Shown here: positions 17,131-26,200 of the stretch, one piece after another
Position numbering within the stretch: position 1 is the first letter of the stretch
How the letters are laid out: each line of letters begins with the position of its first letter
Source: AV40 sp963817335
Lineage (GTDB): Bacteria > Verrucomicrobiota > Verrucomicrobiia > Chthoniobacterales > UBA10450
Direction of reading: 5' to 3'
Assembly: GCA_963817335.1 (NCBI GenBank)
Contig: CAWFNX010000005.1
Span: 1,612,001 to 1,676,000, forward strand
DNA: 64,000 nt
Position numbers and translations under genes: made by a program
The notes under the pieces: model-generated
What the model was told of the DNA's origin: nothing
The model's database searches: none
Seen by the model: the letters and a program-made list of their open reading frames with translations, nothing else

Positions 17131-17822
17131 GTTTTGGCGTCCGATACAATTCGACCGTCCATCATGCGAAGAATTCTTCCCGCCCGCTCGGCAATCGTGG
17201 GATCGTGAGTGACGAGCACCATGGTGCGGCCTTGCTCCTGTTGCAGACGGATAATGAGGTCGAGCACAGCATGCGCATTTTCGCTGTCAAGATTGCCAGT
17301 TGGTTCGTCCGCCAGAAGCAGAGACGGTCCGTTCGCCAGACTGCGGGCGATAGCCACCCGCTGACGCTCGCCCCCCGAAAGTTTGGAAGGAAAATGATCC
17401 AGCCGATGCTCGAGGCCAACCAACTTCAGCAACTCGAAAGCGTGCTCGCTTCGCTCGGAAGCCGACCGATCGCTTTCGAACATCGGAATCTGCACGTTCT
17501 CAGACGCGGTGAAAGTTGGCAGAAGGTGAAAGGCTTGAAAAATAAATCCGATCTCGCGAGCGCGATAGACTGAGGGATTGGGATAATCCGGCAATGAGCT
17601 TCCGCGGTAGAGAAGGGTTCCGGACGTCGGTCGGTCCAAAGCCCCGAGTAATTGCAGCAAGGTCGATTTACCGCATCCACTTGGTCCCGTAATGGCGACG
17701 AAATCGCCCTCTCTGATGGAAAAATCGACTCCGCGCAGGGCTTTGACGTGCCCTTCGTCAAATTCGCGGGTGAGGGATCTGGCCTCGAGAAGAGCGGCGT
17801 TGCTGGGAGCGGGCTGGATCAC
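17127..17822 (-). CDS. ABC transporter ATP-binding protein, LolD/MacB type
   Basis: This 231-residue nucleotide-binding subunit has Walker A GPSGCGKST (about residue 44), Q-loop region IFQAFHLLPTFTASENV, ABC signature LSGGERQRVAIARSL, Walker B LLLADEPTGNLD and H-loop TMVLVTHDP. It belongs to the LolD/MacB/FtsE subgroup that pairs with FtsX-like permeases, and the partner gene overlaps its stop. It lies 81 bp downstream of the desaturase in the same direction, so it is probably in the biosynthetic operon. Confidence 0.92.
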   Translation of the reverse strand: MIQPAPSNAALLEARSLTREFDEGHVKALRGVDFSIREGDFVAITGPSGCGKSTLLQLLGALDRPTSGTLLYRGSSLPDYPNPSVYRAREIGFIFQAFHLLPTFTASENVQIPMFESDRSASERSEHAFELLKLVGLEHRLDHFPSKLSGGERQRVAIARSLANGPSLLLADEPTGNLDSENAHAVLDLIIRLQQEQGRTMVLVTHDPTIAERAGRILRMMDGRIVSDAKT

Positions 17823-17903
17823 TTGATTGCGCTTGTTAGGCCGACCGCAAAATGCGCCGGCGTAATGGAGAACGAACGAACCTGCTCTTCTAATTGCTCC
17901 TTA

Positions 17904-18851
17904 TCAAATGGTCCGCCATTGCGGCCCGACGCGTGGATCGGCCAGGCAGCGTATCACGTCCACTAATGCGTTACGATAACTTGGGTACGGCATCCGCTCG
18001 CCCGGCTTGGTCGGCTGCAATTTTTCCACGTGCTGCGGCAAGAAGGCATGAGGCAACCCGGCCCGATGATGATGCACGCCATGAAACGGTTCGTGCAGGA
18101 GGGTGAAAGCAACCACCCGTCCCAGCCAGCTCTTCGCCACGATGCTCCGGGTTGAACCGTTGACCGTGTCGCCCGTCATTCCCACGTGTTCGATGTACTT
18201 GCGCCAACTCTGCAAATTAGCCGCCACAAATGAGGGCACGAGATGCATCCAGAGGAAATATTTCCACAAACCGAATGCTGCCACAGTCCAAAGGATCAGA
18301 GCCCAAGTCACAGCAGTCAGCGCCAATTCAGCCCAAATCCGGCGACGAATGCGCTTGCTTCGAACCGGAGTCGACGAACCGAGAAAGGCCCGCAGGAAAA
18401 CAAACGGGCCATAAAACAATCCGAAATTCAGCTCAAAAAATGCGGCCAAACATCTCTTCCACCGTGGAATGTTCGTATGGGAAAACGGCCAAAATTCCCA
18501 ATCACGTTCGGTCGCGAGATAGGCATGATGCGTTTGATGAATAACGCGGTAGAGACTGAAGCTCATCAGGCTCAGGGTGCCAATCACCACCCCATCGAAC
18601 TCATTGAAGCGACGATTTTTTCGGAGAAGCCCGTGAGCTGCCTCGTGCAGGCCGATGAGGAGGCCGTGCATCAAATGGCTGACCACGAGCACCAGTGGCA
18701 CCGCTAGCCAGATCCAGCCGCGATAAACCGCCATCGCGAGCATCGCTTCAGTGAAAACCAAACCCAAAACGAGAAGCTGGAACGCACCCCGCAAGACCCA
18801 ATGCGGCTCATGCATCTTACTAAAATCTTCAGCGATGGATCCTGCGTTCAT
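17904..18851 (-). CDS. Membrane fatty acid desaturase
   Basis: This 315-residue integral membrane di-iron enzyme shows three histidine boxes: HEAAH (69-73), HQTHH (105-109) and HGVHHH (about 255-260), plus a nearby HEPFH. Hydrophobic segments lie at about 25-60 and 180-210. The family inserts double bonds or hydroxyl groups into acyl chains. Its start overlaps the stop of the condensation-domain gene by 4 bp (ATGA), so it is translationally tied to the PKS locus. A role in tailoring the polyketide chain while bound or after release is inferred from that coupling. Confidence 0.88.
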   Translation of the reverse strand: MNAGSIAEDFSKMHEPHWVLRGAFQLLVLGLVFTEAMLAMAVYRGWIWLAVPLVLVVSHLMHGLLIGLHEAAHGLLRKNRRFNEFDGVVIGTLSLMSFSLYRVIHQTHHAYLATERDWEFWPFSHTNIPRWKRCLAAFFELNFGLFYGPFVFLRAFLGSSTPVRSKRIRRRIWAELALTAVTWALILWTVAAFGLWKYFLWMHLVPSFVAANLQSWRKYIEHVGMTGDTVNGSTRSIVAKSWLGRVVAFTLLHEPFHGVHHHRAGLPHAFLPQHVEKLQPTKPGERMPYPSYRNALVDVIRCLADPRVGPQWRTI

Positions 18852-20194
18852 TGGGGTTGGTTCAACACTTCAGAGATGCGGCTCTCGGGCGAGCGGCAGA
18901 TCCCCGCCAGAACTCGTTGAAATATGCCATCGAGTCTTTCAATGTCACGCTGGGAAAACAGATTCTCGCGAAAAAGCCATGCAATCTCCAGGGCTTCGCT
19001 CTCTTCGGTGATTTCGCACCCGAGTTGGAAACGCGGCGTGCCTGTGGAGCGCATGCTAAGCTGCGCGGAAAGATTCGGCAGCGAAATTTCCGGCATGGGA
19101 TGATTCTGCAAGGCAAAGCGCACTTCGAAAAGCGGATTGTAGCCGGCTTCCGATTTCTCGCCGAGCGCACGCACCAGCTCGACGAAAGGAATGGCGTTGG
19201 CAAAGGAGTCGATCGTTACCTGATGTCCTGCTCGTAAATGATCAGAAACAACGCGCGAGCGATCGATCACCCCCCGCAAAGGCACCACGCCGGCGTAGTA
19301 TCCCATTGTTTCGTGCGTTGATTGACGAGGTCGATTGGCGACCGGCGTTCCAACGACCAGATCATCAAATCCGCTCCATTCGGAGAAGGCAATTTGGAAA
19401 GCCCCGAACAGTGCGCTGAAAAATGTCACGCCGGTGCAACGGGCGAGTTCGCGGATCTCGTTAGTCAAACCCGACGGAATTGCGGATAGCCATCGCGTCG
19501 GCGGCCCCTGGGCAATCGGTGGGTTCCACATTCGACGCGGACTGGCCAACGTGGTTCGCCAAAACTCGATACGCGGCTCCAATATCTCCGGCTTCCAGAA
19601 AGCGCGCTCGGCTGCGCCCCACGCTGAATAGGTTTGTGCGACCGGGGGCAAAGCCGCCGATGATCCCATCACAACCTCGAGGTACGCCGCAAAGAGGTCC
19701 TGCACCAAAACTCCCAGGCTCCAGCCGTCGGCGATGGCATGATGAATCGCGAAGACCAGGACATGGTTGTCCGGCGCGCGGCGCAGGTCTGCCGCGCGAT
19801 AGAGCGGCCCCTGCACCAGATCGAAGGGCGCGCGAAAAATCTCTGCGGCCAATTCTTCGATCCCCTCTGGTCCAGCATCGCTCGATGCAGCTTCACGAAA
19901 ATCAAAATTGATCCCGCAATTCCGGCGGATCATCTGGAGAGGACGCTCCTTGCCCGGAAGAATCGAAAGGCGCAGAACTTCCTGGCGATCGACCACTCGC
20001 TGGATCGCGGCGCGACACTCGCGTTCCGTCAGGAGCCCATGCACTTCGATGAGACAGCAGATGTGGTTCGCATTGTCCCCGATCGATACCGGGGAGACTT
20101 CCGCAAGCTCCCGTTGCGGAAAAGTCAGCGGATGAAGCTGCGCTTCACCACTATCAAGCCATTGCTTGAGACGAACGCGTTGATCGATTGCCAT
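18848..20194 (-). CDS. Free-standing NRPS-type condensation domain protein
   Basis: This 448-residue protein consists of one condensation domain with the catalytic motif HHAIADG (about residues 151-157, HHxxxDG). The late bridging motif VVGTPVANRPRQSTHETMGY is also present. There is no adenylation, carrier or thioesterase domain. Such domains form amide or ester bonds between a carrier-bound acyl group and an acceptor. It begins 27 bp after the PKS stop and is the obvious candidate for off-loading the ACP-bound chain, because no thioesterase is visible. The arrangement parallels fungal highly reducing PKSs such as LovB, which end in a condensation-like domain after the ACP; here it is a separate chain. 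Confidence 0.88.
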   Translation of the reverse strand: MAIDQRVRLKQWLDSGEAQLHPLTFPQRELAEVSPVSIGDNANHICCLIEVHGLLTERECRAAIQRVVDRQEVLRLSILPGKERPLQMIRRNCGINFDFREAASSDAGPEGIEELAAEIFRAPFDLVQGPLYRAADLRRAPDNHVLVFAIHHAIADGWSLGVLVQDLFAAYLEVVMGSSAALPPVAQTYSAWGAAERAFWKPEILEPRIEFWRTTLASPRRMWNPPIAQGPPTRWLSAIPSGLTNEIRELARCTGVTFFSALFGAFQIAFSEWSGFDDLVVGTPVANRPRQSTHETMGYYAGVVPLRGVIDRSRVVSDHLRAGHQVTIDSFANAIPFVELVRALGEKSEAGYNPLFEVRFALQNHPMPEISLPNLSAQLSMRSTGTPRFQLGCEITEESEALEIAWLFRENLFSQRDIERLDGIFQRVLAGICRSPESRISEVLNQPQ

Positions 20195-20221
20195 AGCATC
20201 GCGGTTGCACGAGGCCGGAGC

Positions 20222-23200
20222 CTAACGCTTGGCGTCTTCGATCGTCTCGGTTTCCTCGGAGTCCGACGCGCCTCCGAGCAGGCGTTCGATATCTTCGTCC
20301 GAAATTGCATCGAGATCGACGGCACTGGCCGTCTCCGCCGGCACCGCCACGGGCGCGGATTCCACGACACTGGCCGCGCCACCGAGGTGACCGGCGATTA
20401 ACCCGGCGATCTGACCAATGGTTCGCGCCCGCATCAGACTCGTTGGGGGCAAGGCCACGCCGACAGCCGCTTCCAGAGAAGTCTCAATTTCGACACCCAT
20501 TAACGAATCCAATCCAAGATCCGTGAGCGGTTGATCGTCGCGCAGGCTGTCAGCCTTTACTCGCAGAACGGAACCAACGGCTTCCCGCACGGCCTGGCAG
20601 ATGACGGCCTGTTTTTCCGCCGGCGAGGCTGCGTCGATCCGGCTTCGCCAATCACTGGTCGCACTGACTGATTCCTGACTTTCAAGGGTGGCGAAAATCC
20701 GCTCCAGAACGGGATTTTCTTGCATGCTTCGAAAGAATTGACGCCATTTCCCCCAATCGACCCGAATCGAAATTGCTTGTGCACTTCCAGCGCGCAGGAA
20801 CGACTCAAGTAGGGCCGTCGCTTCGCCGGGCGAAATCTCCGTTGTGCCCTGCCGGGCAAGGAAATCGGCGACACGCTCGTTACGCGCGACAAAGCCTTCG
20901 CCGCCGAGCACGCCCCAATTTACGCTAAGCGCGGGAAGGCCAAGCGCCTGACGATGGTGCGCCAGGCTATCGAGAAAGGCGTTCGCCGCGCTGTAATTTC
21001 CCTGAGCCGGATTACCAAAAATGCTCGACACAGAAGAGAACATGACAAAGCAATCCAGTTTCATTTCGAGGGTTGCCTGGTGGAGAAGCCATGCGCCGTC
21101 CGCCTTTGGTCCGAGGACGGTTCGCATGCGCTCGGGCGTGAGCGCCGCGAGCGGGGCGTCGTCGATTACCATCGCGAGATGAAAGAGACCGCGCAGCGGC
21201 CGCGCACCACACTTGATCTCCGCAAAAAGCCGCCGCACGTCATCGGGCGCGCCGACGTCCGCAGATACAACGCGCACTTCTACACCGCGCTCCTGCAGGT
21301 CCTCAACAAATTTGGCAGCCTCCGCACTGGAAGCGCCGTTCCGGCTCGTGAGCACAAGATGACGCGCACCACACTCAACCAGCCATCGAGCCAGCACTTT
21401 GCCGTAGCCGCCGAAAGCGCCGGTGATGAGGTAATATCCGTCCGGCTTGACCTCAAATCCCGGAGCGGGCAATTCACCACGCCGCGGGACAAAGGGCGCC
21501 GGAAATGCGACCACCACTTTGCCGATGTGTTTTCCACCAGCCATGAACCGAAACGCTGAATCAATGCGGGAGGCAGGAAAGGCCCGGAAAGGAAGCGGCC
21601 GTAACGCTCCCGTTTCGACCAGGTCAGAAATCTCCTCCAGCAGCTGCCGGGTAAGTTTTTCGTTACCATGGAAAACCGCATCCATAGCGACCACATGGAA
21701 TGACGCATTGTTGCGGAGAGGCCGAAGGGGAATGCGCGTGTTTTGGTAAATATCGCGCTTGCCGATCTCTATGAAGCGGCCGAATTCGGCGAGACAGGAG
21801 AGACCCATCGGGATCGCGTCGCCGGCGAGTGCGTTCAAAACGACGTCCACTCCTTTGTCCTCTGTAATCTTCATCACCGCCTCGGCAAAATCGCCGCGTC
21901 GCGAGTCGATCACGTGTTTCACTCCCAGCGTTTTGAGCAGGGTGCGTTTGCTTGGGCTGCCGGCGGTAGCGATCACCTCCGCTCCAAGATGGAGCGCGAT
22001 CTGGATGGCGGCCATTCCGACGCCACCCGCGCCCGCGTGAACAAGGATGCGCTCGCGCTCGCGTAATCGCGCCACGTTTCGCAGCGAATACCACGCGGTC
22101 ATGAAAACGACAGGTAACGTAGATGCCGCCTCAAATGTCAGATCTGCCGGCATCCGTCGGACGTCTCCCGCACGCGCGATCGCATGGGTGGCAATTCCAA
22201 AGACAGCGAGTCCGAACACACGATCTCCTGGTGCCAGGTGCATAACGTCAGAGCCCACCGCTTTAATAGTGCCGCTAACTTCGTCGCCAAAAATGCGCGC
22301 ATCCGGAGCGTCGCCTGGATAAAGTGCCAGTGATTTGAGGACGTCGCGGAAATTCATTCCGGCCGCTTTCACTTCAATCAACACCTGACTCGGGCCACAA
22401 AGCGGCAATTCGAACGGAGCAAAACGCAGCGTGTCGAGACGACCGCGTTCGCGGGATTCCAAACGCAACGGCTGGATTGGATCGAGCCACTGCTCACGGG
22501 ACAAGCGGCCGCGGTCGAGTCGTCGAACATAGCGTGCTTCACCTCGCAGGGCGATCTCGCGTTCCCAGTCTTTGCGAGATAGCTCGCTCCAAATCAATGT
22601 CGTATCCGCCGAGGACGCCTCCGGGGGAAGATCGATGGCACGCCAGACAAGGTTGGAATATTCGTTCAAAATGACGCGCATCAATCCGATGCTTGGCGCT
22701 TGGGCCACCGCTGTCGGTCGAGGATCGCTGCCGGCGGGCTGAGCGTTTCGCGTTACCAAGTCCACGCGCAACTTCGCCGCGGGCGCAGCAGATTCGAGCG
22801 CCTTTGTAAGATGGAGCAGTGCGTCCAGATTGGTCGCCATGTCGGCTCCATTGACACGTGTATCGAGATTCCAAAGGTAGACGATGCGCTCCGGCGAGGA
22901 GCCCTGACAACTCTTGACGAGCTGTTGCCAATCTTCCAGCGTTCCCGGTCGCAACGTAAAGGCGTCATTGCCATCGGACTCGAACTCGTCTCCCCGCCTG
23001 GCGACGCGACACCGGGCGCCGAGTGCGCGCAGCCGGGAAATCAACACTTCACCCACTCCCGAGGCATCGGCGAAAACAAGCCATGACTTCTCCTCCAGCG
23101 CTTGCAACGGGATCTGACCCGACACCGCAGCTTCCTCGTAAGCCTTGCGTGCCAGCAGGCCGATCTGACCTTCGCCTCCAGTTGGGCCGATCAGACCGGG

Positions 23201-26200
23201 CAACGAAGCCGTTTCAACGAAACCTGTTTCCTGCAGCACCGTTTCCCATTGTGTTCTCTTTAGCAACGGTTGTTCTGGGCGCAGATCGCGATCAGTGAAC
23301 CGCCACCAGCCGCTCGTTAGTCCGAAAACGGTTTCGGTCCAAAGTTGCGGCGTAGCCGTGTCCATGAAAATCAGGCTACCTCCGGGTGCCAGCAGCCCAT
23401 GCAAATTACGCAATGCGGCACGCACATCGCGGACAGCGTGCAGCACGTTGGTCCCAATGATGAAGTCGAATGTGGCCGCATTGAGTTCCTGCTCCACGCC
23501 CGGTTTTTCGAGATCGAAAATCTTAAACTCCACCTCCGAAAACGCCGCCAGTTTCTGCGCGGCGCCGGAGAAAAATGCGGCGGAGACATCACTGAATGTG
23601 TAGGAATGCAAGCCGCGCTCCAAAAGTGGTAGAACCTGCGACGCCAATCCCCCCGTCCCTGCTCCGATCTCCAGGATGCGCAGGCCGCGTCCTTCGGGCA
23701 GACTTCGCGCTGCGGTGTCCACCGCCCCAGCGATGGCAGCGAGCCAATGGCTGGTAAAGAGCCCATCGCCATAGAAGTGATCGAGTAACTCCGCACCAAT
23801 CCCCGAGAACAAGACCTGCACCGCGTCCTTTTCACCGCGCAAAATCGATCCCAACTCACCACAATTCCCTTCGCATAGGAGCGCCTCAGGAAGATGTCCG
23901 GGATGCTTCTCGATATAGTTGCGCAGAACTTTCCCGGCGGAGTCTGCCGCCTGCGCAAAATCTGGCGCCGCCTCGAATCCCATTTCTTTTCTCCGGAGCA
24001 AGCCGCGCCTAACGAGACCGGTCATTAACCGCTCAAAGACAGGTTGCATCGCTGTTGCTACCTGAAGCGTCGCTTCATCAAACGGAATATTTGCAGCCAC
24101 ACCCATTTCCTGCAGCCCGCGCACCAGTTGTGCGGCGGCGAGATCGTCAAGAGCGCAAAGCGCCGCCTCCAGTTCGGGAAGGCCGCGAACAGCAACGACG
24201 CGGTCCAAGGCCTCTTGTGCCGCACTCTTCAATTGACTGAGCGACAGCGGCGGAAGGGCGGATTTGGGTGATTCTTCAGGCACCCGTTGCCAGGCCACAT
24301 GATACGTCAGATCGCGGATGCTGCCGGGCGCGGCAGAACGGCCCGCGCCGGAAAGGCTAATGGCCCTGAAACCATCCACCAGCAGGCAAGGTTTGCCTCC
24401 CTCATTATATAGAGAGATGTCCCCTTCGATGAAGTCTTCGCCGAATTTGCTCACCTTTGCACAAACGCGAGTAGACGCGCCCGGCGAGGCGAGAAAGAGA
24501 ATCCGGCGGAAACCGACCGGTAGCTTCATTTGGGCGTGACGTTCTTCAACCGTCGCCGCACCGGCGGAGAACACTTGAAGCGCTCCGTCGAAGAGAACGG
24601 GGTGCACGGCATATTCATCTGCGCGGAGAGCGACCCGTTCGGACAAGGCCACATAGCCAGCAGATTGCCCCGCGCCGGCTGAGAGTTCGCGAATCGGTCG
24701 AAACTCCTCGCCGTAGCGCAAGCCAAGATCGCTCAAGTGACGGTAGAACCCGTCGACCGCGACAGATTGAACGTCGTGAGGTTGCGCCCATTCTGAGGAG
24801 CCAAAGACAGATTCCCAGCGTTCGCCGCGCAGCGAACCTACTACGTGGAGTGACCAGCTAACGCTCTGTTCGAAACGACTTTGAATCGCAAAAGTGCGCT
24901 CGTTAGGCGAGTAAGAGAACTCGATTTGCGCGCCAGATGGCAGGTCGGGCAGGATAAGTGGCTTGCGAATCTCGAAGTCCTCAACAACGAAGGGGTGTCC
25001 CTCGAACAACTGCAGACCTGCTTCAAGCGCCATCTCGACAAACGCCGCCGCCGGGAAAATCACGCGATTTTCAACCTTGTGGTCTTTCAGAAAAGCCATG
25101 TGCCGGGAGTCCAGCCTGACGATCCAGGTTGGCATCGCGCGTGGAAGCCGGACATCGAAGAGGCCGCGTCCACCGGGTGCGAGCCGGCCATCACGGGCAT
25201 CGCTTGCTTCGTTCCACCAGCGCGTCTTTTCCCACGCGTAAGCCGGCAGCGAAAGAAGATGACGGGAAGGCGTCATGGCCGAGAAATCGAGCGGAATACC
25301 CGCGCGGTGCAGATCCATTGCCGCCTCCAGCATCGATTCAAACTCGCGCTCGCATCGGGCGGAAGAGATGACAGTGCCTTTGGCGCCGCGTGCCGCAAGA
25401 CATTCTTGGGTCGAATGGGCAAGGGCGGGGTGCGCGTTGAGTTCCAGCCACACGTCTACGCCAAAGTCGGCCAGAGCGCCGACGGCCGGGGCAAAACGCA
25501 CCGGCTCGCGAATGCCCCGTGCCCAGTAAGCCGCATCGCACGACTCGCCAGCACAGCGATCGCCCGTCACGGTGCTGAAAAAAGGAATTTCGCCTGGCTG
25601 CGGTTTGAGATCGGCCAGCGCAGCCTCCAGCGCCTCCGACGCCGGCCGCATGAGCGGATGATGGAACGGATGATCCACCCTAACGAGTCGCGCGAACGCG
25701 TCTTGCGACTCCAGTTCGGCCGCCATCGCCTCGAGCGAAACGCGCGGACCCGAGAGCGTGATGGAGCGCGGCCCGTTGAAGGCGGAGATCGTCACGGTTG
25801 GATCGTGTCGCGCGATCAGCGCCAGGGCTTCATCCTCAGGCAATCCAACCGCGAGCATCGTCCCTTCTCCGCGGCCGCATGATTCCATTAGACGTGCTCG
25901 CAAAGCCACAATCCGCGCCGCTTCTTCAAGTGGAACGATTTCGGCGATGCACGCGGCAGCAATCTCGCCCACACTGTGGCCGACGATGGCTGCCGGTTGA
26001 ACGCCCCAGGATTTCCAGAGCGCCGCGAGCGCTACCTGCATCGCAAAAATGGACGGCTGCCCAATCTCCGTCCGTGACATCTGCGACGTTTCTTCCGAGC
26101 GGCCGAGTTCTTCGAGAAGGGAGAAACTGGCCCAGGGAGAGAGCGCGGCGTCACATCGTTCTATCGTCTCGCGAAATACCGGCTCATTTTGCATCAAATC

